From assembly GCF_000332055.1 (NCBI RefSeq), contig NZ_ALVZ01000194.1:1-48268 (forward strand): a stretch of DNA of 48,268 bases, in the 5' to 3' direction. Of this stretch, positions 35,377 through 43,698 are shown piece after piece. Both the position numbers and the translations under genes were made by a program. Each line of letters begins with the position of its first letter. The first letter of the stretch is position 1. The notes beneath the pieces are model-generated. The model had not been told where the DNA came from. It saw nothing but the letters and a program-made list of their open reading frames with translations, and made no database searches. The DNA comes from Xenococcus sp. PCC 7305 (GTDB taxonomy: Bacteria; Cyanobacteriota; Cyanobacteriia; Cyanobacteriales; Xenococcaceae).

Positions 35377-36143
35377 AAACCATGAAACCTCACAAAACTC
35401 AAACATTATTCTTAGCTTGGCAAGATTACAAAAGTCGGTTGTGGTTCCCCATAGGTCGATTGACTTTTGACGGCAAAAGATATCAGTTTGTTTATCTCAA
35501 AGGAGGAAAAGATGCCGAACGAAAATCTGGCTTTAAGCCTTTAGTTTGCTTTCCTCAATGGGATGAAGTCTATTATTCAAATCATTTATTTCCTGTCTTT
35601 GCTAATCGCTTAATGTCTCGTTCTCGTCCTGAATACAAAAACTTTGTCAAGCGGTTAAATATTCCCTTCGATAAAGAAGATCCAATGGTGTTATTAGCTC
35701 GGAGTGAAGGCAAAAGAGAAACAGATGCTTTGACTGTGTTTCCATTTCCTGAAGTAAATGAAGAAGGCAAGTACGAACTATGTTTCTTTGCCCATGGACT
35801 GCCTTATTTACCTAAAGGGGCAATCTCAAGAATTGAAAAATTCCAAGTAGGAGACAAATTATGGTTGGCTCATGAGTTCCAGAATGAATACGATCCAAAA
35901 GCTTTAGCTTTCACCACCCAGGAGCATTATATTGTGGGTTATTGTCCCCGCTACTTGTTGAGTAATGTTTTTGATATTTTGATGCAAAGTCCAGAGTTAG
36001 TGGATGTGCGAGTTGAGCATATTAATCATTCTTCTATTCCCTTGAGATTTAGATTGTTATGTAAAATGACTTATTCTACTTTGGACGGATTACAGCCTTT
36101 TTCTCAAACAGAATATCAACCAATTGTTACAAATAAAAATTAA
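35373..36143 (+). CDS. HipA N-subdomain-1-like plus HIRAN domain protein
   Basis: 256 residues from GTG 35373 (ATG 35382 is the alternative). Residues about 11-125 resemble HipA N-terminal subdomain 1 / HipS: 'WFPIGRLTFDGKRYQFVYLK', 'LFPVFANRLMSRSRPEY' (the 'PFFANLLPEG' region) and 'LLARSEGKRETDALTVFP' (the 'LLAAxGxDxxGALxxxP' region). Residues about 134-235 fit a HIRAN domain: 'ISRIEKFQVGDKLWLAHEFQ', 'NEYDPKALAF' and 'IVGYCPRYLLSNVFDIL'. HIRAN domains bind DNA ends in helicases such as HLTF. Likely the binding partner or inhibitor of the upstream kinase. Confidence 0.78.
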   Translation: MKTMKPHKTQTLFLAWQDYKSRLWFPIGRLTFDGKRYQFVYLKGGKDAERKSGFKPLVCFPQWDEVYYSNHLFPVFANRLMSRSRPEYKNFVKRLNIPFDKEDPMVLLARSEGKRETDALTVFPFPEVNEEGKYELCFFAHGLPYLPKGAISRIEKFQVGDKLWLAHEFQNEYDPKALAFTTQEHYIVGYCPRYLLSNVFDILMQSPELVDVRVEHINHSSIPLRFRLLCKMTYSTLDGLQPFSQTEYQPIVTNKN

Positions 36144-36146
36144 TCT

Positions 36147-37265
36147 ATGGCAAGTTTATTTCATCCTCTTTGTGGAAGCAGTCCTAGTAACTTATTAAAG
36201 CTAATAGCCAACAATGGTGCACCTTCTCTCCAGCGACTTCCTCAAGTGGGATTTGCCCTAACTATTTCTCTGGCGCTTTGGCCGTTTTCGACAATGGAGC
36301 GAGCCTTGACAGCATTAACACCGCGACAGATTGATTCAATTAAAAATCCTGTTTTTATTGTCGGGTACTGGCGTTCGGGAACAACTCATTTGCATAATGT
36401 ATTAAGTAAAGCTCCAGAGTTTAGCTACATATCACCACTAGCTTCGGGACTGCCTTGGAATGTTTTGGGTATTGTGAGGCTGTTTCGACCTTTACTAGAA
36501 AAAGCACTGCCTGAAGATCGTCATGTTGACCAAGTAGCAGTTAATCCTGATTCACCTCAAGAGGACTCAATTCCCCTAGCTAGCATGGGGGCAGCATCCT
36601 ATTATCACGGTCTTTATTTTCCTAAGCATTTTCAAAAGCATTTTCAGCGCGGAGTGTTTTTTGATGGGGATGATCCTCAACTGATAAAACAATGGCAACA
36701 CTATCATGTCTATCTATTAGACAAAGTATCTCGTGAGCAACCAGGCAAACAACTACTAATAAAAAATCCTGTTTATACAGGACAGATCCAAAAATTACGC
36801 CAAATTTGGCCTCAGGCAAAGTTTATTCATATCTATCGCAATCCCTATGTGGTTTTTCGCTCAACTAATCATTTTTTCTCCCAAATCTTGCCAGAATTAG
36901 CCTTACAAAACTATGAAGATTTGCCGATTAATGATTTGATCTTGGAGAGTTATCCTCCCATGATGCAGGCGTTACAACGGGATAGTGCTGATTTGCCCAA
37001 TGATAGTTTTGTGGAAATTCGCTTTGAAGATTTTTTGAGTAATCCGCTTCAGGAGTTGGAGAAAATCTATTCTCAGTTGGAATTATCTGGATTTGCCGAA
37101 AATCGCGATCGCTTTGAAAAATATTTATCAAGTATTCAAGGCTATCAGAAGAATAGTTATTCTTTCCAACCCGAGATGCTTAAATTAATTGAATCTCATT
37201 GGCAACCGTTTATTGAGCAATGGAATTATGAGGTGCCATCTAATACTTCTCGTTTAAAGTATTGA
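36147..37265 (+). CDS. Sulfotransferase family protein
   Basis: 372 residues with the two PAPS-binding elements of cytosolic-type sulfotransferases: the 5'-phosphosulfate loop 'VGYWRSGTTHLHNVL' (72-86) and the 3'-phosphate motif 'FIHIYRNPYVVFRSTNHFF' (about 225-243), plus 'VEIRFEDFLSNPLQELEKI' near the end. It would move sulfate from PAPS to an unknown acceptor. The start lies 3 bp after the HIRAN gene stop. N-terminal ~60 residues are basic and hydrophobic and may associate with the membrane. Confidence 0.87.
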   Translation: MASLFHPLCGSSPSNLLKLIANNGAPSLQRLPQVGFALTISLALWPFSTMERALTALTPRQIDSIKNPVFIVGYWRSGTTHLHNVLSKAPEFSYISPLASGLPWNVLGIVRLFRPLLEKALPEDRHVDQVAVNPDSPQEDSIPLASMGAASYYHGLYFPKHFQKHFQRGVFFDGDDPQLIKQWQHYHVYLLDKVSREQPGKQLLIKNPVYTGQIQKLRQIWPQAKFIHIYRNPYVVFRSTNHFFSQILPELALQNYEDLPINDLILESYPPMMQALQRDSADLPNDSFVEIRFEDFLSNPLQELEKIYSQLELSGFAENRDRFEKYLSSIQGYQKNSYSFQPEMLKLIESHWQPFIEQWNYEVPSNTSRLKY

Positions 37266-37421
37266 ATTTAAAAACTGAACAAGTTGGGACTTGGGGTTTT
37301 AGGGATTTGGGGAATAATCATAATTCTTTTCTGAACTGCTGCGAGAAGCAGATTGTTATTGCATGGCCTCACGGACAGATCTTTGGTCTTTGGATATAAG
37401 CCTGATAGTTTTTCTGATTAT

Positions 37422-37685
37422 CTAAAATAAATCGCGACAAATAGTCAAGATTTTGGGTTGGCATTGGGTTAGCAAAACAGTAATGTCCTTTGCTCCTTCC
37501 TCAACTAAGTCTTCGACGTATCCTGATTCGTGAAGTCTAGCTATGGTGGGACTGACAAAAGGCCCGAAACTATATATACAGAATGGGTTGGTCGTGGTAA
37601 TTTCTAACCACCATAAAAGTGACGAATATTTAGTCCAGGGCTCGCTGATTGACATTCCAGAATGCTCTTTTGTGGCTAAAAGCAT
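37422..37685 (-). CDS. DUF1816 family protein
   Basis: 87 residues. 'LLWWLEITTTNPFCIYSFGP' and 'FVSPTIARLHESGYVEDLVE' followed by 'EGAKDITVLLTQCQPKILTI' are the DUF1816 core, a small cyanobacterial family related in part to phycobilisome linker-type CpcD domains; function unknown. GGGAG lies 7 bases upstream of the ATG at 37685, supporting that start over the internal Met11. Confidence 0.83.
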   Translation of the reverse strand: MLLATKEHSGMSISEPWTKYSSLLWWLEITTTNPFCIYSFGPFVSPTIARLHESGYVEDLVEEGAKDITVLLTQCQPKILTICRDLF

Positions 37686-38190
37686 AGTCTTGCTCCCTTA
37701 AATCAAGTAATAAATCCTTAAGAGGTAGAGCAGGCCGGTTTTTTCTAAAAAATGCTGCTAAACAACTTGAGAATCAACTTCTAGTTAATATTTTTTATTT
37801 TCTGCTTAATTGACATATAAAGAGAATATATCACTAGAATACGAGAAAAACAAGCTATTATTTATTTTCTATTGAAAATATATGCTTAAGTGATCGTAAT
37901 TTATTGTAATTCAATAGCGATCGTTACTTTAAAATTAAAAAACTCATAAAAATTACAGTTATAAAAACGACCATACATAATTATATGTATCCAAGTATAC
38001 ATATTTTGAGATAAAAGATATCAGTATCAGTATTGAAATTATTTTTATAATAAGATTAAAACGCAAAGAGATTAATTGGCCAATATCGACTTCTCGATCG
38101 CGAATCCCAACAGCTGCCAATTAATAATGAATTGAGGTAACCTTTCAAGAAGTAATAACTTATTACTAATTACTTATTACTTAATAGTTG
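37686..38190. other. Long AT-rich intergenic region upstream of the RND gene
   Basis: About 500 bp without a credible ORF. It holds the palindrome at 37983-38004 and, at about 38143-38186, repetitive TTACTAATTACTTATTAC sequence. Promoters of DUF1816 and of the transporter must lie here. Confidence 0.6.
37983..38004. promoter_or_regulatory. Palindromic candidate operator
   Basis: ATATGTAT (37983-37990), spacer CCAAGT, then ATACATAT (37997-38004) form a perfect 8-bp inverted repeat about 190 bp upstream of the RND transporter start. The size and symmetry suit a dimeric repressor site, but AT-richness makes chance likely too. Confidence 0.35.
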
Positions 38191-40875
38191 ATGCAGTTTC
38201 GCAAGTTAATATCCATTCGCGATCGCCTGAATCTCTCACAATTCGCGATCGCCCATCCCCGATTCACCTTAAGTTTTTGGCTAGCAATAGTTATAGCTGG
38301 ATTATTGGCATTTTCCTCTCTTAAATATGCCCTCTTCCCCGACATCACTTTTCCTGTCGTGATCGTCAAAGCTCAAGCACCCTTAGAAACAGTTCTCGCC
38401 ACAGAAACAGAACTCACCGCACCATTAGAGCAATCCTTGCAATCTTTACCACAACTCGATGATCTCATCTCCTCCACCTATGCCGAACAAAGCATCGTTA
38501 CCGTAATCTTCAATCCGGGAATCAATCTCGAATCAGCAACCACAGATACCAAAGAAAAAATTGCCCAAATAGCTCTCCCGAGCGAAGCCGATCTAGAAAT
38601 TATTCCCTTTAACTTAAATGAATCCAAAGCAGTTAGCTATGCCCTGACAAGTGAGACTAAAAGTCTAACCGAATTAACTCAAATTGCTAGAACAGAAATT
38701 ATTCCGTCTCTGAAAAAATTGCCAGGTGTCTTGAAAGTTAATCTTTTAGGAGACTCAGCTGTCGTTAGTCAAGAAGCGACCCAAACATTTCCCACTTTAG
38801 TAAACTTCGATCAACAAAATGCGATCGCGCTGGAAATAGTCAAAAAAAGTAAGGCCAATACCCTAGAAGTCGTCCAAGAAGTTGCGATCGCAATTCAAAC
38901 TTGGCAAACTCAACTACCAGAGATTCAAATCAACTTAGCCCAAACCCAAGCAGATTATATTCGTGAGGCCACCCAATCCACGATCGATGTTCTTGGTGGC
39001 GCAATTTTCCTAGCTATTATCGTAATATTCGGCTTTTTGCGGAGTTTAACTGCTACTCTCATCACAGCTTTAGCGATTCCAATTTCTCTGTTGGGAACAT
39101 TTATTTTTATGGCGATCGCGGGTTTTAATCTAGAAACTATTACCCTGCTCGCCCTAGCCTTAACCATTGGCATAATTGTTGATGATGCGATCGTGGAAGT
39201 CGAAAATATTATTCGTTACCTTGATGCTGGTCATTCTCCAAAACAAGCCGTGAGCCTAGCAACCCGCGAAATTGGCTTTACCGTATCAGTTTCAACTCTA
39301 ACTATTGTGGCGGTTTTTCTGCCGATCGCCCTGATGAATAATAATGTCGGACAGTTCTTCAAGCCTTTTGGGATAACTGTTTCAGCTGCGGTGCTTACTT
39401 CCTTGCTCGTTGCCCGAACTTTATCTCCTGTGTTGGCAGTTTATTGGCTCGGAAGTAGGAAGCAGAGCGTCTCGGAACCAGAAACAAAAGGGCAGGGAAC
39501 AGGGAAATTGGCGAATTATTATCGTAAATTGCTGCAATGGTCGCTATCTCATCGTCCCATAGTTCTGGCAATTGCCTTAATTAGTTTGATGATTGGCATG
39601 GCATTAATTCCCCATATTTCCAAGGGTTTTATTCCACAGTTAGATCGCGGTGAATTCAACGTTATTTATACAACTTCTTTGCCTAAGTTAGCCACAAAAT
39701 CGAATGTCACTGCTAACCCAAAACAGCAGAGTAATTCCAATTTTTCTTGGTTAAATAATATAGCGCGATCGCCCAAGAAAATTTTACTCAGAAGAACGCT
39801 GAGAACAGGAGCAAAAATTGAACCCATTATTTTGTCCTTACCCGATGTCGAATCTACTTATAACATCGTGGGCATCAAGGGGGAACCGAACAAAGGCAAA
39901 TTATATGTCAAATTAAAAGGTGATAAAAATCTCAGTACGGCAGAGGTTCAGCAGGAATTACGTGGGGCTCTAGCAAATATACCCCAAGTAGAAATCAGCG
40001 TTGAAGATATTCCTTTCATTGAAATTGGTGGTCAGCAAAATCTACGGGTGGCCTTAGTTGGGGAGGATTTAATCAGTCTGGACAATACTGTGCAAGCCCT
40101 CAAAAATCGGGTACAAGAATTGCCAGGATTTGTTGATTTGAATACTACAGGTTCTGAGGTTGATAATAATTTGCCCCAGAAGATAGAGCATTTTAATAGT
40201 AGAAGAGTAATCTATTTGGATGCCAATCTCAGTGAAGGTAAAGCGATTGGAGATGCTACTGCTGAGGTTGTTGCGATCGCGCGATCGCTAATTCCCGAAG
40301 GAGTAGAAATTAAATTATCGGGAGATTCGGCGATTAGTAGCGATATCTTGAGTAACTTTGCGGTCACTTTGGGTCTATCGGTTACTTGCATGTTGCTATT
40401 GTTAATCTTGCCTTTCGGTAGATTATTGGAGCCCATAGTTGTCGGTTTATGTTTGCCCTTATCGCTGATTGGCTCGGTATTGGCGCTGTTACTTACTCAA
40501 AGTGATTTTGGGATGATTTCTTTGATAGGGGTGATTTTCCTGTTGGGATTATTAGATAAAAATGCTTTGTTATTGATGGATTATGCTAATCATCTACGGC
40601 GATCGGGTTTAAAACGCCGTGAAGCTATTCTCCAGACTGGGATGGTACGTTTGCGACCAATCCTGATGACGACTGCTTCGACAATTTTAGGGATGATGCC
40701 GATCGCCTTGGGTTGGGGTGCGGGGGCCGAATTACGGCAACCAATGGCAGTCACAATAATTGGTGGTTTAATAACTTCTAGTTTATTAAGTCTGATTTTA
40801 GTTCCTGTTCTTTATTCTCTCCTAGAAGATTTGTTCAAGCAAAGACCAAAGACAAAATTAAGGGAAACTAATTAA
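38191..40875 (+). CDS. RND-family efflux transporter permease, short form
   Basis: 894 residues from ATG 38191 (a TTG directly precedes it). Proton-driven exporter with two repeats of six membrane helices. TM4 carries the Asp-Asp pair ('IGIIVDDAIVEVENII'), and the TM10 lysine is in 'LLGLLDKNALLLMDYA', so the proton relay is intact. It is about 130 residues shorter than typical AcrB/MdtB-type permeases (about 1,030) because the periplasmic loops are reduced. A polar insert (about 422-450 and 500-540) lies between the halves. No adaptor or outer-membrane gene is adjacent; the substrate cannot be deduced. Confidence 0.88.
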   Translation: MQFRKLISIRDRLNLSQFAIAHPRFTLSFWLAIVIAGLLAFSSLKYALFPDITFPVVIVKAQAPLETVLATETELTAPLEQSLQSLPQLDDLISSTYAEQSIVTVIFNPGINLESATTDTKEKIAQIALPSEADLEIIPFNLNESKAVSYALTSETKSLTELTQIARTEIIPSLKKLPGVLKVNLLGDSAVVSQEATQTFPTLVNFDQQNAIALEIVKKSKANTLEVVQEVAIAIQTWQTQLPEIQINLAQTQADYIREATQSTIDVLGGAIFLAIIVIFGFLRSLTATLITALAIPISLLGTFIFMAIAGFNLETITLLALALTIGIIVDDAIVEVENIIRYLDAGHSPKQAVSLATREIGFTVSVSTLTIVAVFLPIALMNNNVGQFFKPFGITVSAAVLTSLLVARTLSPVLAVYWLGSRKQSVSEPETKGQGTGKLANYYRKLLQWSLSHRPIVLAIALISLMIGMALIPHISKGFIPQLDRGEFNVIYTTSLPKLATKSNVTANPKQQSNSNFSWLNNIARSPKKILLRRTLRTGAKIEPIILSLPDVESTYNIVGIKGEPNKGKLYVKLKGDKNLSTAEVQQELRGALANIPQVEISVEDIPFIEIGGQQNLRVALVGEDLISLDNTVQALKNRVQELPGFVDLNTTGSEVDNNLPQKIEHFNSRRVIYLDANLSEGKAIGDATAEVVAIARSLIPEGVEIKLSGDSAISSDILSNFAVTLGLSVTCMLLLLILPFGRLLEPIVVGLCLPLSLIGSVLALLLTQSDFGMISLIGVIFLLGLLDKNALLLMDYANHLRRSGLKRREAILQTGMVRLRPILMTTASTILGMMPIALGWGAGAELRQPMAVTIIGGLITSSLLSLILVPVLYSLLEDLFKQRPKTKLRETN

Positions 40876-40905
40876 GGTTTCTCGTTAAAGTTGGGGGAAA
40901 AAACT

Positions 40906-42162
40906 ATGGAAGAATGGAATTTTGACGCACCACCAGAATCGAGTTTAGGCGATCGCGAAGTTCTCTTAGAAGGTAATCATTTACAAGGCAAAAGAATTGC
41001 CTTACTCATTACAGGAAGTATTGCGGCTCTGAAAGCTCCTCTAATTGCTCGCAGTTTACGTCGCCAGGGTGCTGATGTGGTAGCTTTTGCTTCTAGTGAA
41101 GCTTTGCGTTACACCACTATTGATGCTTTGGAATGGAGCACGACCAATCCTGTGATCACCAAATTAACAGCGGCTGCCGAACATCTGAGCGATGAAAATC
41201 CTTTTGCAGTCTATCTTGTGGCTCCTGCTACCTATAATACAATTAATAAAATTGCTTGTGGTATTGCTGATGGCGTGGTGACTTCTAGTATTGCTTCGGC
41301 GATCGGCAGAATGGAGAGAGGAAAAACTACAGTGATGATTGCTCCGACAATGCATGGCAGCTTGCATAATTCGATTTTGACGGCATCTCTGCAAAAGTTA
41401 CATAAGATAGGAGTTCGGATTATTCCGCCCCTTGTGGCCTATGGGAAAAATAATCTGCCATCAGAAGCGGAGATCGTCACAGCAGTCTGTCGCGGGGTTA
41501 GTAGCTCACCCCTGAAAAACTCATCTATTTTAGTCACAGGAGGAGCGACTCCTGTGCCGATAGATAATGTGCGGCGTCTGACAAATCGGTTTACGGGAAC
41601 TTTGGGCGGGAAAATTGCTGAAGAATTATATTATCGAGGAGCTAAAGTTAAGCTAATTCGAGGGCAAGGAAGTTATAGTCCTCCCAATTATCTGCCCCAG
41701 CAAACAATTGATAGTTACGAAGAATATAAAACTACGGTAATTGAAGAACTAACTCAGCATCAATATCAGTGTGCGATTTTTTCTGCGGCAGTGGCCGATT
41801 ACCAATCAGCTCAAGTATTTCCTGGCAAAATTCCCAGTGGCGGAGCTTTGCAAAGTATCAATCTTATTCCCACGGCTAAGGTTATTGCAGAAGTTCGAGC
41901 GAGATTTCCCCAGTTGTATATGGTGACTTTTAAATATCAAGAAAATATTGACCATGACCAATTAATGGCGATCGCCAACCAACGATTGCAACAGGGTTAT
42001 CAAATGGTAGTGGCTAATCGGGGCGAAGAAAAAGGGGCACAAGGGGAACAAATTGCTTATTTAGTAACATCGGAGCAGCCCCCAATTAAGAGTATCGGGA
42101 AACAAGGGATTGCGATCGCGATCGCTGATTTCTTGGCACAGTCATCAGTTATTAAGCAATGA
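40906..42162 (+). CDS. Divergent CoaBC (Dfp)-like flavoprotein
   Basis: 418 residues from ATG 40906, which has GGGGGA 6 bases upstream. The N-terminal half has the CoaC (decarboxylase) fold: 'LLITGSIAALKAPLIARSLR', His93, 'VYLVAPATYNTINKIACGIA'. The conserved 'PAMN' is 'PTMH' (148-150 region) and the Cys-containing substrate flap ('ACGxxGxGR') is absent, so decarboxylation is doubtful. The C-terminal half resembles CoaB: 'LVTGGATPVPIDNVRRLTNR', 'AIFSAAVADYQSAQVFPGKI', but the usual 'VANDVS' is 'VVANRGEEKG'. A canonical CoaBC probably exists elsewhere; this may be a paralogue with altered chemistry. Confidence 0.75.
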   Translation: MEEWNFDAPPESSLGDREVLLEGNHLQGKRIALLITGSIAALKAPLIARSLRRQGADVVAFASSEALRYTTIDALEWSTTNPVITKLTAAAEHLSDENPFAVYLVAPATYNTINKIACGIADGVVTSSIASAIGRMERGKTTVMIAPTMHGSLHNSILTASLQKLHKIGVRIIPPLVAYGKNNLPSEAEIVTAVCRGVSSSPLKNSSILVTGGATPVPIDNVRRLTNRFTGTLGGKIAEELYYRGAKVKLIRGQGSYSPPNYLPQQTIDSYEEYKTTVIEELTQHQYQCAIFSAAVADYQSAQVFPGKIPSGGALQSINLIPTAKVIAEVRARFPQLYMVTFKYQENIDHDQLMAIANQRLQQGYQMVVANRGEEKGAQGEQIAYLVTSEQPPIKSIGKQGIAIAIADFLAQSSVIKQ

Positions 42163-42189
42163 ACCAAGCGAAACCATTAGGTTTGACCG

Positions 42190-42291
42190 AGGGTCAAATT
42201 TTGCGATCGCAGCCTCGGCTAATTGTCCTGCGGGAAGATCTGTTGTTCAGAAGCTAATGTCTGGTTGTGTTTCTAATTGGAGTAAAACCAC
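42190..42291 (-). pseudogene. Relic of exoprotein peptidase-like domain (fragment 1)
   Basis: On the minus strand this stretch encodes 'LLQLETQPDISF', a stop, then 'TDLPAGQLAEAAIA', clearly matching the domain in the relics at 43336 and 44362 ('ETQLDINFQITDLPSGQLAE'). About 90 bp remain between coaBC-like and Uma2 genes. No function expected. Confidence 0.65.
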
Positions 42292-42885
42292 CTAAAAATT
42301 ACTGTCGTATTTTTCAAATTCAACCTCTTCATAAATGTTATCCAAAGAAAGGGATAGAGGCAAAATGCTTAAACTAAACTCCTGAGAATCTTCCTCATAC
42401 TCAGTTAACAACCATTGATTATCATTCGTTTTAATATGTTGTAAAACATGAATTCGTGACTGTTCTACTAAAATATATTCCTGCAAACTAGATAAACTAC
42501 GATAATAATCAAACTTATCTCCTTGGTCGTAGTTTTTAGTCGATTTGGAAGCCACTTCAATAATTAAACAGGGATTAATTACCGTTGTCGTTCCTTTGCC
42601 ATGATAGATAGGTTCGTCTGCAATCACCATGACGTCTGGGTAAGTATAAACTCGATATTTTTCGATCCAAACTCTGACATTTTCCGTAAATAACCGATAA
42701 TTTTCTTTTCTTAGTCTCGGTTTTAAAGCTACACAAAGATTGGTAATAATTTCATTATGATTAATTGTCCCTCCTGCCAAGACTCTGACTTCCCCATTGA
42801 GATATTCGTGACGAACATCTGATGTTGCTTCTAAAGCTAAATATTCTTCTGGCGTATAGATTTTGGCATCTGCTGCAATAATCAT
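42292..42885 (-). CDS. Uma2-family (DUF820) putative restriction-like endonuclease
   Basis: 197 residues with the PD-(D/E)XK signature of this cyanobacterial expansion: Glu32 ('YLNGEVRVLAGG'), Asp84 ('TYPDVMVIAD'), Glu110 and Lys114 ('CLIIEVASKST'). 'SSLQEYILVEQSRIHVLQ' is also typical. Such genes occur in dozens of copies per genome; their role is unknown. Confidence 0.9.
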   Translation of the reverse strand: MIIAADAKIYTPEEYLALEATSDVRHEYLNGEVRVLAGGTINHNEIITNLCVALKPRLRKENYRLFTENVRVWIEKYRVYTYPDVMVIADEPIYHGKGTTTVINPCLIIEVASKSTKNYDQGDKFDYYRSLSSLQEYILVEQSRIHVLQHIKTNDNQWLLTEYEEDSQEFSLSILPLSLSLDNIYEEVEFEKYDSNF

Positions 42886-42918
42886 TTATCACAAAACTCA
42901 TAGTTCTTTATCGATTGT

Positions 42919-43075
42919 ATAACTTTCAAAGAATGATTTTTTGAACAGAAACCGCATCAAGACACCCGCCCTTCCTATCCTCTTTGCCGACAGCACGAAA
43001 CTCTAGAGCTGTTAGATCCAGCTTACTAGCAAGAACTTTATAGATATAAGTTTGTCAATGGTTTTTGCGATCGCT
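42919..43075 (-). pseudogene. Decayed copy of the exoprotein 3' end
   Basis: This stretch aligns nearly base for base with 47836-47996, the 3' end of the partial exoprotein gene at the window's end: both begin ATAACTTTCAAAGAATRATTT and share TCTAG-GC-GTTAGATCCAGC and ATAAGTTTG-CAAT. Substitutions and small gaps make it non-coding. Confidence 0.75.
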
Positions 43076-43200
43076 CTGAGCTTGAGTCGTATTGGGTCTG
43101 CAATATCAGTATTGTCCCCAAAATTCCAGCTGTAGGTTAAAAGGTCGTTGCCTGGATCAGACGCGATCGCAGTGATAGTCGTTTCTATTCCTTCAGCACG
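43076..43200 (-). pseudogene. PKD-domain relic
   Basis: The minus strand encodes 'IETTITAIASDPGNDLLTYS' followed by 'WNFGDNTDIADP', the core of a PKD (polycystic-kidney-disease-type) beta-sandwich found in large exoproteins. Only about 40 residues survive, joined to unrelated sequence at both ends; the 82-residue ORF covering it is not a real gene. Confidence 0.65.
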
Positions 43201-43249
43201 ATCGCAGATCTGTAGGTTGGGTCGAGGAACGAAACCCAACATCATAAAA
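43196..43249. repeat. GTTGGGT palindromic repeat, copy R1
   Basis: GCACGATCGCAGATCTGTAG followed by GTTGGGT (43216-43222), an 11-nt loop and ACCCAAC (43234-43240), then ATCATAAAACTT. Same element as R2 and R3. GTTGGGTTTCGTTCCTCAACCCAAC-type hairpins are common dispersed repeats in cyanobacteria. Confidence 0.75.
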
Positions 43250-43335
43250 CTTTTAAACAAACTAATATTAGAGAGTTAATCGCTACAAATATTAAATAAC
43301 TCGTGCTCGAAAATTCAATCAACAAGATATCTCAT

Positions 43336-43695
43336 TCATTGCTTTCGTTGGGGTTTCAGACCTGACACTGTTATTAGAAGATCGTATTTTCCATGGGCTT
43401 CGGATTCGGGATCTGCGAGAAAATAACTGCCTGAATTTTGGTTGATGAATTCACTGTTATCGAAGGGGGTTTCATCAATAAACCAACCTACTCCATTGGC
43501 ATCGCGATCGATGAGGATTTTTCCGGCATTGGGTTTTCCAGAAGGATCGAAACCTGCGATCGTTGCTTCTGCTAGTTGTCCAGAAGGGAGGTCGGTTATT
43601 TGGAAGTTGATGTCTAGTTGTGTTTCAGGTTGAAGTAAATCTGACCAAACATTAGTTGCGCTATTATTGAGGTCGTTTATTGTTTGAGGTGTTGA
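43336..43695 (-). pseudogene. Exoprotein peptidase-like domain relic, cassette A
   Basis: About 115 codons remain in frame: 'NVWSDLLQPETQLDINFQIT', 'DLPSGQLAEATIAGFDPSGK', 'ILIDRDANGVGWFIDETPFD' and 'NSEFINQNSGSYFLADPESE', ending 'HGKYDLLITVSGLKPQRKQ'. In full-length exoproteins this region leads into an 'HELxH' metalloprotease motif; here it stops just before. The open frame continues upstream as the antisense of the pentapeptide gene and on to 44271, 311 codons in all. Confidence 0.65.
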
Positions 43696-43698
43696 ATT

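Noticed and set aside
34474-36143. Calling the pair a standard HipAB toxin-antitoxin operon
   Set aside because: There is no HTH HipB-like protein, the kinase lacks the N-terminal subdomain and the gene order differs, so the standard label would mislead.
1460-40875. Pairing the adaptor at 1460-2875 with the RND permease at 38191-40875 as one pump
   Set aside because: They are 35 kb apart on opposite strands and the adaptor looks more like the MacA/DevB type that serves ABC exporters.
43012-43260. 82-residue minus-strand ORF
   Set aside because: It starts inside the R1 palindrome, passes through a PKD fragment and ends in a decayed 3'-end copy; a chance fusion of relics, not a gene.
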